Below are positions 1 to 6,924 of a DNA stretch of 21,481 nt, one piece after another. A program made the position numbers and the translations under genes. Numbering within the stretch: position 1 is the first letter of the stretch; each line of letters starts with the position of its first letter. The notes beneath the pieces are model-generated. The model was given only the letters and a program-made list of their open reading frames with translations. It did not search any database and was not told the origin of the DNA. This DNA is from DAIMFL01 sp964372215 (lineage in GTDB: Bacteria > Pseudomonadota > Alphaproteobacteria > Dongiales > Dongiaceae): positions 1-21,481 of the forward strand of contig CAYJQC010000052.1 of the NCBI GenBank assembly GCA_964372215.1, in the 5' to 3' direction.

Positions 1-336
1 CGAGACCAAAAGCCTTGGCAAATCGCTTGACCGACAACACAGTCGCTCTCCCGCTTGCGGGAGAGGGTGGCGAGCGCCGTCGCGCCGGCGCGACGGAGCG
101 AGCCGAGTGAGGGTCGCGCCGCGGCGCTCAGTCCGCTCGGCGCCAGATGGTGCCGCCGGGGTCGTCCTCAAGCACGATCCACGTCGTGGCGTCTCAAAGC
201 ACATGCACTCCTCGACTGGACTGCGGCCTTTAACATGCAAGCAGCACTGAGCGCATCAATGCTGGTGTGTGGGCAAGTGCTCCGAGCGCTCATCGGCCGC
301 ACTTTCTTGGGCCCTTTTCAGCATTAGACATGATAG
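1..336. other. Left intergenic region without a convincing gene
   Basis: No reading frame here looks like a real gene. The one open frame (55-327, +) runs straight through the palindromic repeat and gives a low-complexity Arg/Ala-rich product with no family resemblance. The first 45 bases may be the end of an element or gene lying outside the window, but nothing identifies it. The part from about 180 on is less GC-rich and shows no repeat or RNA gene that I can recognise. Confidence 0.5.
46..120. repeat. Palindromic intergenic repeat
   Basis: Positions 46-65 form a near-perfect hairpin: a 9-bp stem CTCTCCCGC/GCGGGAGAG around TT. A 16-bp perfect palindrome, GTCGCGCCGGCGCGAC, follows at 79-94. 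The whole block, including the gagcgagccgagtgaggg stretch, resembles the short palindromic repeats scattered between genes in many alphaproteobacteria. The stem design (pyrimidine run, TTGC turn, purine run) is shared with the repeats near 2540-2600 and the ends of the elements at 6346 and 6731. Function is unknown; such hairpins can act as mRNA 3' ends. Confidence 0.6.
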
Positions 337-366
337 TGGACCCCATGCAACCTATAGGGTTATAAT
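337..366 (+). promoter_or_regulatory. Possible sigma-70 promoter for the unknown gene at 412
   Basis: A perfect -10 hexamer TATAAT sits at 361-366. An acceptable -35, TGGACC (4 of 6), lies at 337-342 with an 18-bp spacer. Transcription would start near 373, giving a leader of about 40 nt before the ATG at 412. The local AT content is well above the rest of the window. This is a pattern match only. Confidence 0.4.
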
Positions 367-411
367 TGAAGTCCCTTGCAATTGTGTTCGAATTTGCGTG
401 TGGTGGAAAAA

Positions 412-897
412 ATGAATGTTTTGGCAGTTGGCGTCGCCAGCAAGTTTCTTAGAGCGCCGTATGCGACCATCTTCGTCGCAAATGTTGACGGCAAGGCGCA
501 CTACGCTTTCAAGGCTCGCGGGGCGGATGAAGACGGTCCGAACGACGCCCAGTACTGCGTCGTGTTGCATCCAGCAGCACATGGCTATAAGGGCCCTGGC
601 TTGGTCGTCTATAGCAACTGGGCGCACGATGCTCCTGTACGACTGCTGGCGGAAGCATCATTCGTCGTTGGCAATGGCGTGGAGGATAGTCCGCAGGTTG
701 GTGACTTCATAGCACTGGGCGAGCACAACTACCTGCGGATTGGTGACAATAATGGTCACACACACGTGGACCTCGCTAGTGGACAACTCATAAAGCAACT
801 GCCGACCAACAATCAGCCTTACTTTACCAGTCGAACGTGGGCGGTTCAGATCCCCGACACAAGCCACGCTCATAGCCGTTTTGTTTCCTGGCCTTAA
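412..897 (+). CDS. Protein of unknown function, 161 aa
   Basis: I do not recognise this protein. It starts MNVLAVGVASKFL and ends in SRFVSWP. It has alternating hydrophobic stretches that suggest a beta-rich soluble fold (for example YATIFVANVD, KGPGLVVYSN, VGDFIALGEHNYLRIGD), no obvious signal peptide, no transmembrane helix and a single cysteine. I chose the ATG at 412 over the in-frame TTG at 376 because the TTG would lie almost at the predicted transcription start. The ribosome site is weak (GTGG only). The gene uses many A/T-ending codons and is visibly less GC-rich than its neighbours, which suggests recent acquisition. It stands alone, convergent with cysS. It is probably real: it is uninterrupted and follows a good -10 box. 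Confidence 0.6.
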   Translation: MNVLAVGVASKFLRAPYATIFVANVDGKAHYAFKARGADEDGPNDAQYCVVLHPAAHGYKGPGLVVYSNWAHDAPVRLLAEASFVVGNGVEDSPQVGDFIALGEHNYLRIGDNNGHTHVDLASGQLIKQLPTNNQPYFTSRTWAVQIPDTSHAHSRFVSWP

Positions 898-908
898 CCT
901 AACGGGAC

Positions 909-944
909 GGCGCGAAAGCACCGCGGACCCGAGAATTTCGCGCC
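909..944. terminator. Stem-loop between convergent genes
   Basis: GGCGCGAAA (909-917) pairs perfectly with TTTCGCGCC (936-944) across an 18-nt loop. It lies between the stop of the unknown gene (897, +) and the stop of cysS (1017, -), so it could end transcripts from both sides. No uridine run follows on either strand, so it is not a textbook intrinsic terminator. Confidence 0.35.
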
Positions 945-1016
945 TATACCATCCAAGGATTCCGGCTCGCGCCCGCTGAAACTCTCTGGCCGGGATGACA
1001 ATCGGAGAAGCCGAGG

Positions 1017-2480
1017 CTAGTCCGCGCGGCGCCACTCGGTCTTGCCGCCGGGGCGATCCTCGAGAAGGATTCCCGCCGCCGCCAACTCGTCGCGGATGCG
1101 GTCCGCCTCGGCGAAGTTTTTGGTCTGGCGCGCGGCCAAGCGCGCGGCGATCCGCGCCTCGACATCTTCTTTCGACAGCGACGCATGCGTCACGCTCGGA
1201 GTGCCGACTGTCGAATTGTTGGCGACGCTCTCCGGGTAAATTGTCTGCGACGGAATGCGTTTCAGCCACGCGTCCGGATCCTGTTGCAGCAGCCCCAGCA
1301 GCGCGCCCGATGCCAGCAGCGCGGCCTTGAGCGGCGCCTGTTCGGCCTCGTCTTCCGCCTTGTTGAGCTCGGTCGCGATCTCGTGCAGGTGGGAGATCGC
1401 CATCGGGGTGTTGAGGTCGTCCTCGAGGGCGGCCAGCACGTCGAGCGGCGGCGCGTCGACCAGGGGAACCACGTCCACCTCGACGTCGGCGACCCGGCGC
1501 AGGGCGCGGTAGAAGCGGTCGAGCTGGCCCTTCGCCTCCTTCAGCCCGTCGCGGCTGATGTCGATCGGCTGGCGGTAGTGGCCGGCGAGCAGCGCCAGCC
1601 GCACGGCCTCGCCGGGATAGCCTTCCTCCAGCACCTCGCGCACGGTGAAGAAGTTGCCCAGCGACTTCGACATCTTGTCGCCGCTGATCTCGACGAAGCC
1701 GTTATGCATCCAGACATTGGCGAACGGTGCGCCATCGTGGGCGCAGCGGCTCTGCGCAATCTCGTTCTCGTGATGGGGAAAGATCAGGTCGATGCCGCCG
1801 CCGTGGATGTCGAAGGTCTCGCCCAGCAGCGCCTCGGCCATGGCCGAGCACTCGATATGCCAGCCGGGACGGCCGCGGCCCCACGGACTGTCCCAGCCCG
1901 GCTGGTCCGGCGCCGAGGGCTTCCACATGGTGAAGTCGGCGGGGTGCTTCTTGTAGGGCGCCACGTCGACCCGGGCGCCGGCGATCATGTCGTCGAGACT
2001 GCGGCGCGAGAGCTGGCCGTAATCGGTCATCGACGGCACGTTGAACAGCACGTGGCCTTCCGCCGCATAGGCGTGGCCGCCCGCGATCAGCTTGCCGATC
2101 ATCGCCACCATCCCGGCGATGTGCTCGGTGGCGCGCGGCTGGCGCGACGGCGGCAGGGCGTTCAACGCCGTCATGTCCGCCTCGTACGCGGCGAAAGTAC
2201 GTTCGGTGAGGACGCGAATTTCCTCGCCGGTCTTGGCGGCACGCTCGATGATCTTGTCGTCGACGTCGGTGATGTTGCGGACATAGGTGACGTGGCCGGC
2301 GCCATAGAGATGGCGCAGCAGGCGGAACAGGGTGTCGAACACCACCACCGGACGGGCATTGCCGATATGGGCGTAGTCGTAGACCGTCGGCCCGCAGACA
2401 TAGATCCGCACATTGGTCGGATCGATCGGGACGAACGGCTCCTTGGCCCGCGTCAGCGTGTTGTAGAGATGGATCGGCAC
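1017..2480 (-). CDS. cysS: Cysteinyl-tRNA synthetase
   Basis: This class I aminoacyl-tRNA synthetase charges tRNA-Cys with cysteine in the cytoplasm using ATP. The product of 487 aa is close to the usual length. The N-terminal catalytic domain carries the HIGH motif as HIGN (residues 38-41) and a perfect KMSKS (269-273). The zinc ligands of the family are all visible: C29 in YVCGPTVYD, C211 in WHIECSA, and H236 and E240 in PHHENEIAQS. The C-terminal part is the helical anticodon-binding region. I placed the start at the GTG at 2480 because VPIHLYNTLTR matches the family N-terminus and an AAGGA lies 7 nt upstream; the frame stays open further upstream only through repeat sequence. It is the last gene of the minus-strand run, 131 bp after gltX. 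Confidence 0.97.
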   Translation of the reverse strand: MPIHLYNTLTRAKEPFVPIDPTNVRIYVCGPTVYDYAHIGNARPVVVFDTLFRLLRHLYGAGHVTYVRNITDVDDKIIERAAKTGEEIRVLTERTFAAYEADMTALNALPPSRQPRATEHIAGMVAMIGKLIAGGHAYAAEGHVLFNVPSMTDYGQLSRRSLDDMIAGARVDVAPYKKHPADFTMWKPSAPDQPGWDSPWGRGRPGWHIECSAMAEALLGETFDIHGGGIDLIFPHHENEIAQSRCAHDGAPFANVWMHNGFVEISGDKMSKSLGNFFTVREVLEEGYPGEAVRLALLAGHYRQPIDISRDGLKEAKGQLDRFYRALRRVADVEVDVVPLVDAPPLDVLAALEDDLNTPMAISHLHEIATELNKAEDEAEQAPLKAALLASGALLGLLQQDPDAWLKRIPSQTIYPESVANNSTVGTPSVTHASLSKEDVEARIAARLAARQTKNFAEADRIRDELAAAGILLEDRPGGKTEWRRAD

Positions 2481-2520
2481 GGTGTGGTCCTTCGTGTACT
2501 TGTCGGCAGCGTGCCGGCGG

Positions 2521-2600
2521 CCCACCCCCTCCCCTCCCTCCCCCGTCGAGGGGGAGGGGGAAGAATTGCGTTCCCTCCCCCCTTGCGGAGGGGGGTGCCG
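2521..2600. repeat. Two G/C-rich palindromes between gltX and cysS
   Basis: The first palindrome, 2536-2558, is CCCTCCCCC and GGGGGAGGG around GTCGA (9-bp perfect stem). The second, about 2573-2595, pairs CCCTCC with GGAGGG around a loop containing TTGC, with extra G/C on each side. Both share the layout of the repeats at 46 and 6346. They fill most of the 131-bp gap, so they would be transcribed in any gltX-cysS message and could act as a partial terminator or stabilise an mRNA end. Confidence 0.6.
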
Positions 2601-2611
2601 TGAGCGCGGCG

Positions 2612-3952
2612 CTATCCCGACCTTCCCGACAGCCGGGCGAGCGCCCGGGCGCGGCCGATGAGGGGTAGCAGATTGCGCAATTCCGGTCCACGGTCGCGGG
2701 CGGTCAGGGCCAGGCGCAGCGGGTGGAACAGTGCCTTGCCCTTGGCGCCCGTCGCAGCGGCCACCGCTTTGGTCCAGGCGCCCCAGGTCTCGCCGCCCCA
2801 CGGCTCCGGCGGCAACAGCTCGGCAGCTTTGGCGCAAAGCTCGGCGTCCTCGATCACCGGCGTGACATCGCCCTGGCAGACCGCGTGCCAAACACTGAGG
2901 TCGCCGAGGGTTTCGATGTTGCCGTGGGCCGCGTCCCACAACCTTTCGTCGATCTCGCCAAGACCGAGCTCGACGAGACGCGGCCGCGCGGCGTCGAAAG
3001 ACAGCGCGTGCAGATGCCGGGCGTTCAGATGCCGGAGCTCGGCGGGATCGTATTTCGGGGCGCCGCGGCCGTAGCGGCCAAAGTCATGACCGCTCACCAG
3101 ATCGTCGAGCGCAGCCACCGGCGCCATCGGCTCGCCGCTGCCGATGCGCGCCAGATAGGCGGCGATCGCCAGGGGCTCGATGCCTTCGTCGCGCAAATCG
3201 CCGATCCCGAGATGGCCCATGCGTTTCGACAGCGGCGCACCGTCGGGTCCAACCAGAAGCGGCAGATGGGCAAAAACCGGCGGCGCGGCGCCGAGTGCCT
3301 TGAAGAGCTGGATCTGCACGCCGGTATTGGTGACGTGGTCGGCGCCCCGGATCAGATGGGTGATGCCGGCCTCGATGTCGTCGACGACGGACGACAGGGT
3401 ATAGAGATAGCTGCCATCCTCGCGGATCAGGACAGGATCGCTCTGGCTCGCCTCGTCGACATGCTGGGGCCCGCGCACCAGGTCTTCCCACGCCACGTCC
3501 TCGCGCGTCAGCAGGAAGCGCCAGTGGGGCCGGCGTCCCTCCCCCTCCAGCCGCGCGCGGTCGGCGTCGGTGAGACTGAGCGCGGCACGGTCATAGACCG
3601 GCGGGCGGTGCGCCGCCGCCTGGGCCTTGCGCTTCAGGCCGAGTTCCTCCTCGCTCTCGTAGCAGGGATAGAGCCGCCTGGCGGCCTTCAGCGTCTCGGT
3701 GGCCGCGTCGTAGCGTGCGATGCGGTCGGACTGGCGGAAGCTCGACGCCCAGTCGAGCCCGAGCCAGCGCAGGTCGTCCTCGATCGCAGCGGCATATGCC
3801 GCCGTCGAGCGTTCGCGATCGGTGTCGTCGAAGCGCAGCAGGAAGCTGCCGCCATGCGCTTTCGCGAACAGCCAGTTGTGCAGCGCCACGTAGACGTTGC
3901 CGACATGGATGCGGCCCGTCGGGCTCGGCGCGATCCGGACCTTGACGGTCAT
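2612..3952 (-). CDS. gltX: Glutamyl-tRNA synthetase (short alphaproteobacterial type)
   Basis: This class I synthetase charges tRNA-Glu, or tRNA-Gln if the enzyme is non-discriminating. At 446 aa it is shorter than the usual 470-490. The Rossmann domain opens with APSPTGRIHVGN, so HIGH is HVGN (16-19). The KMSKS-equivalent loop is LSKRM (241-245), and LRFDDTDRERS (39-49) and the LYPCYES block (94-100) are typical. The form is that of one of the two GluRS paralogues many alphaproteobacteria carry, alongside a copy with the more usual HIGG motif. Which tRNA it charges cannot be read from sequence. The ATG at 3952 overlaps the nadE stop as ATGA, so translation is probably coupled to nadE. Confidence 0.94.
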   Translation of the reverse strand: MTVKVRIAPSPTGRIHVGNVYVALHNWLFAKAHGGSFLLRFDDTDRERSTAAYAAAIEDDLRWLGLDWASSFRQSDRIARYDAATETLKAARRLYPCYESEEELGLKRKAQAAAHRPPVYDRAALSLTDADRARLEGEGRRPHWRFLLTREDVAWEDLVRGPQHVDEASQSDPVLIREDGSYLYTLSSVVDDIEAGITHLIRGADHVTNTGVQIQLFKALGAAPPVFAHLPLLVGPDGAPLSKRMGHLGIGDLRDEGIEPLAIAAYLARIGSGEPMAPVAALDDLVSGHDFGRYGRGAPKYDPAELRHLNARHLHALSFDAARPRLVELGLGEIDERLWDAAHGNIETLGDLSVWHAVCQGDVTPVIEDAELCAKAAELLPPEPWGGETWGAWTKAVAAATGAKGKALFHPLRLALTARDRGPELRNLLPLIGRARALARLSGRSG

Positions 3953-5625
3953 GTCGATGCGGACGGCGTGCGGCCCCGGAAGGCGTTGGTGATGGGATAG
4001 CGTCGGTCCTTGCCGAAGGCGCGCCGCGTGATCTTGACGCCGGGCGGCGCCTGGCGGCGCTTGTACTCGGCGATGTCGAGCATGCGCCAGACCCTGTGCA
4101 CGATCTCCGGCGCATGGCCCTGGTTGACGATCTCCTGGGCCGATTTCTCCTCCTCGATCAGCCCGTGCAGGATGGCGTCGAGCTCGCCATAGGGCGGCAA
4201 GTTGTCCTGGTCGGTCTGGCCGGGCTTCAATTCGGCGGTCGGCGCGCGGGTGATGATGTTCTCCGGGATCACCCGGCCGCGCGGACCGAGCCCGCCGTCG
4301 GGCAGCAGCTCGTTGCGCCGGCGCGAGAGCGCATAGACCGCGGTCTTGTAGACATCCTTCAGCACCGAGTAGCCGCCGCACATGTCGCCGTAGAGTGTGG
4401 CGTAGCCGACCGACATCTCCGACTTGTTGCCGGTCGACACCACCATGTGGCCGAACTTGTTGGACAGCGCCATCAGGGCGATGCCGCGGGCGCGCGCCTG
4501 GATATTCTCCTCGGTGGTGTCGGGCGCGCGGCCGGCGAACAGCGGCGCCAGCATCGCATCGAAGGCCTGCATCGCCGGCTCGATCGTGACGCTGTCGAGG
4601 CGCACGCCGAGCGCGTCGGCGCAGGCCGAGGCATCGTCCAGGCTCTCGCGGCTGGTATAGGGCGACGGCATCATCACCGTCCACACCTTGTCGGGCCCGA
4701 GCGCGTCGACCGCGACTGCCGCGGTCAGCGCCGAATCGATGCCGCCGGACAGGCCGATCAGCACGCCGGGGAAGCGGTTCTTGCCGACATAGTCGCGCAA
4801 GCCCAGCATCATTGCCTGGTAGATCGCGTCGATGCCGGTGTGCACCGGGATCATCTCGCCCGGCTCGCAGTCCCAGCCGTCGTTGCCGCGCTCCCACACC
4901 ACGATGCCGAGATGCTCGCGGAAGCTCGGCAGTTGCGCCTTCAGTTGTCCATCGCGTCCCAGCACGAAGGACGCGCCGTCGAACACCAGCTCGTCCTGGC
5001 CGCCGACCTGGTTGACGTAGATCAGCGGCAGGCCGGTCTCGGTCACGCGCTGGGCGGCGAGGCCGAGCCGCTCGTCCTGCTTGTCGTGCTCGTAGGGGCT
5101 GCCGTTCGGCACGATCAGCAGCTCGGCGCCGGATTCGACATGGGTCTCGGCGACATCAGCGAACCACATGTCCTCGCAGATCGTCAGGCCCAGGCGCACG
5201 CCCTTGAAGCTGACCGGTCCCTGGGGCGGGGCGGCGGCGAACACCCGCTTCTCGTCGAACACGCCGTAGTTCGGCAGATCGTGCTTGAAGCGGGTCGCCA
5301 CCACCACGCCGTTCGCCAGCAGCGCATAGGCGTTGTGCAGCTTGCCGTTCTCGCGCCACGGCGTGCCCACCAGCATGGCCGGGCCGCCGTCGCCGGTCTC
5401 CACCGCCAGGGTCTCCACCGCCTCGCGGCAGGCCGCCTGGAACGAGGGCTTCAGCACCAGGTCCTCCGGTGGATAGCCGCAGATCGACAATTCCGTGCAG
5501 GCCACCAGGTCGGCGCCCCGGATCGCCGCCGCGGCCCGCATCGCGCGGTGGCGGTCGAGATTGCCCGCGATGTCGCCCACGGTCGGGTTCATCTGGGCCA
5601 GGGCGATGGACAGGCGGTGGGTCAT
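3949..5625 (-). CDS. nadE: Glutamine-dependent NAD+ synthetase
   Basis: This enzyme makes NAD from nicotinate adenine dinucleotide and ATP, using ammonia released from glutamine. The N-terminal nitrilase-type glutaminase domain (about 1-265) has the full catalytic triad: E45 (CTELSICGYPPED), K114 (FKHDLPNYG) and C150 (LTICEDMWF). The C-terminal synthetase domain carries the ATP-pyrophosphatase loop SGGIDS (293-298), STGNKSEMSVGY, and a typical end with YKRRQAPPGVKIT. Length 558 aa fits the family. I chose the ATG at 5625 (MTHRLSIALAQMNP) over an upstream TTG because it matches the family start, though the ribosome site is weak. The stop overlaps the gltX start by 4 bp. It lies 83 bp downstream of the reductase gene. 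Confidence 0.97.
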   Translation of the reverse strand: MTHRLSIALAQMNPTVGDIAGNLDRHRAMRAAAAIRGADLVACTELSICGYPPEDLVLKPSFQAACREAVETLAVETGDGGPAMLVGTPWRENGKLHNAYALLANGVVVATRFKHDLPNYGVFDEKRVFAAAPPQGPVSFKGVRLGLTICEDMWFADVAETHVESGAELLIVPNGSPYEHDKQDERLGLAAQRVTETGLPLIYVNQVGGQDELVFDGASFVLGRDGQLKAQLPSFREHLGIVVWERGNDGWDCEPGEMIPVHTGIDAIYQAMMLGLRDYVGKNRFPGVLIGLSGGIDSALTAAVAVDALGPDKVWTVMMPSPYTSRESLDDASACADALGVRLDSVTIEPAMQAFDAMLAPLFAGRAPDTTEENIQARARGIALMALSNKFGHMVVSTGNKSEMSVGYATLYGDMCGGYSVLKDVYKTAVYALSRRRNELLPDGGLGPRGRVIPENIITRAPTAELKPGQTDQDNLPPYGELDAILHGLIEEEKSAQEIVNQGHAPEIVHRVWRMLDIAEYKRRQAPPGVKITRRAFGKDRRYPITNAFRGRTPSAST

Positions 5626-5708
5626 GGAGCGGTCCGCTGCGGCGCACAAGTTCCGGGGGAAGGATTACACCAGCGGGGCCGGATTGGCCAATGTCGCCGG
5701 CGTGGAGC

Positions 5709-6278
5709 CTAGCCGAAGTACTCCGCCCCCAACCGCCGTGCCGTCGCCAGGGCGTCGCGCCGGATCTCTGCGCTGCCCATGATGTCGTAGAGCAGATGCA
5801 GCTCGGATTCCGGGATGCCGCAATACTCCATGATCCCGGTCACAAGCTGGATGCGCATGGCCTCGTCATAGCGACGCTTGGCATAGCCCGCGGCGTCGCC
5901 CGAGGCGGTGCCGATCAGGAGCGCCTTCCTATGCGGCAGCTTGCGGTCGCCATAGGCCCAGCCGTTGTTCCAGACCCGGTCGATCCAGCCCTTGGTGGTC
6001 GCCGGGAACGACCACCACCAGACCGGAAAGACGAAGGCCAGCGCCTCGTTGGCCGATATGCGCGCCTGCTCGGCGAGCACGTCCACCGTGTAGACCTTGT
6101 CGGAATCGGACCAGTCGGGCTCGTCGCCGACGGAGAGGCGCGGATCGAAGCCTTCCGCGCGCAGGTCCGCGACCTCCACCGTGTGGCCTGCCTCGGCGAG
6201 CCCCTCCAGGAACGCGTCGAGGACAGCGCCGCAGAACGAATCGCGGCGTGGGTGATCGAATACGACAAGGATTTTCAC
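5709..6278 (-). CDS. Flavodoxin-like NAD(P)H:quinone oxidoreductase
   Basis: This is a 189-aa member of the Flavodoxin_2 family (NQO1/KefF/MdaB type), FMN- or FAD-dependent enzymes that reduce quinones or similar acceptors by two electrons. The N-terminus VKILVVFDHPRRDSF is the phosphate-binding flavodoxin strand-loop. The segment FPVWWWSFPATTKGWIDRV (about 92-110) is the family signature next to the flavin ring, followed by GWAYG. I use the GTG at 6278 because a strong GAGGAGA lies about 6 nt upstream; the frame remains open to 6305 without support. The first 30 codons and the region upstream recur 385 bp away as a broken second gene. The exact acceptor is unknown. Confidence 0.9.
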   Translation of the reverse strand: MKILVVFDHPRRDSFCGAVLDAFLEGLAEAGHTVEVADLRAEGFDPRLSVGDEPDWSDSDKVYTVDVLAEQARISANEALAFVFPVWWWSFPATTKGWIDRVWNNGWAYGDRKLPHRKALLIGTASGDAAGYAKRRYDEAMRIQLVTGIMEYCGIPESELHLLYDIMGSAEIRRDALATARRLGAEYFG

Positions 6279-6345
6279 GGACTTCTCCTCAGCGCAAGGC
6301 AACATCGTGAGGAATGCACCGACGGGCGAAGGTGCACGGCGCCCT

Positions 6346-6520
6346 CCTTCCCCCCTTGCGGGGGAAGGTCGGGATGGGGGGTGATGCCGCGCTCGGCGCT
6401 AGAGGAATTTGCGCGCGGCCGAGCGCGCGCGGCTGTCGCCGCGCTACCCCCCATCCAGCTCCGGCTAGGCTCACTCACGTTCGCCAAGCCTGCGCATCCT
6501 TCCCCCGCAAGGGGGGAAGG
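6346..6520. repeat. 175-bp inverted-repeat element, copy 1
   Basis: The element begins with a 23-bp end (6346-6368: C/T-rich run, TTGC, G/A-rich run) and finishes with its exact reverse complement (6498-6520). Nested inside are further pairs: GGATGGGGGGT with ACCCCCCATCC, and GCGCTCGGC with GCCGAGCGC. The whole can fold as a long branched hairpin. It codes for nothing credible on either strand and has the look of a miniature dispersed repeat. It lies upstream of the intact reductase gene and would be within its leader or the preceding transcript. Confidence 0.75.
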
Positions 6521-6539
6521 AAGATTTGGCGCGCGCATT

Positions 6540-6573
6540 TCAGAGCTGCCCTGCCAGCGCCACCGCCGTCGCC
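6540..6573 (-). pseudogene. Remnant of a second DUF3303 gene (last 10 codons)
   Basis: The minus strand reads ATAVALAGQL then TGA, matching the end of the intact DUF3303 protein (ATAAALAGQL) with one Ala-to-Val change. At 6573 the match stops and the sequence becomes the 5' part of a reductase gene. It is best explained as the tail of a former tandem copy. Confidence 0.7.
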
Positions 6574-6663
6574 CGCCTCGGCGAGCCCCTCAAGGAACGC
6601 GTCGAGGACAGCGCCGCAAAACGAGTCGCGCCTGGGATGATCGAACACCACGAGGATCTTCAC
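6574..6663 (-). pseudogene. Truncated second copy of the quinone reductase gene
   Basis: From the GTG at 6663 the minus strand encodes the first 31 residues of the flavodoxin-like reductase, identical in protein to the intact gene at 5709-6278. It then runs out of homology at 6574 into the DUF3303 tail. The chimeric frame continues to a stop at 6475 with meaningless sequence. A ribosome site, GAGAGGA, stands about 5-7 nt before the GTG. All 12 base differences from the intact gene are synonymous, so this was probably a working paralogue before truncation. It cannot make a functional flavoprotein now, since the flavin-binding segments are absent. Confidence 0.85.
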
Positions 6664-6730
6664 GGTCGTCCTCTCCACATTTCGCAGTCGCAGAGGTGGC
6701 GCACTGCCGCGCGATCTCGCGCAGTCCACC

Positions 6731-6905
6731 CCTTCCCCCCTTGCGGGGGAAGGTCGGGATGGGGGGTGATGCCGCGCTCGGCGCTAGAGGAATTTGCGCG
6801 CGGCCGAGCGCGCGCGGCTGTCGCCGCGCTACCCCCCATCCAGCTCCGGCTAGGCTCACTCACGTTCGCCAAGCCTGCGCATCCTTCCCCCGCAAGGGGG
6901 GAAGG
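6731..6905. repeat. 175-bp inverted-repeat element, copy 2
   Basis: Identical to copy 1 throughout, with the same 23-bp inverted ends (6731-6753 and 6883-6905). Identity continues past the right end of the element into the DUF3303 tail, so the two copies were not placed by independent insertion at this site. Confidence 0.75.
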
Positions 6906-6924
6906 AAGATTTGGCGCGCGCATT

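Noticed and set aside
55..327. 90-aa open frame on the plus strand near the left edge
   Set aside because: It starts inside a palindromic repeat, is rich in Arg/Ala/Ser from repeat sequence, and has no family resemblance.
944..1186. Minus-strand frame ending in a CHPGQRVSAGASRNPWMV-like peptide
   Set aside because: Peptides of this kind come from translated dispersed intergenic repeats. The part over 944-1012 may be such a repeat remnant, but I could not define its ends.
1185..2603. 472-aa open frame opposite cysS
   Set aside because: It is an antisense shadow: high-GC codon use keeps the opposite frame open, and the product is a His/Arg/Val/Leu-rich string without motifs, while cysS has all its catalytic residues.
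4096..5712. 538-aa open frame opposite nadE
   Set aside because: Same shadow effect; nadE on the other strand is complete and convincing.
6346..6905. CRISPR array suggested by repeated blocks
   Set aside because: There are only two copies, 385 bp apart, of a long inverted-repeat element, with gene fragments between them and no cas genes.
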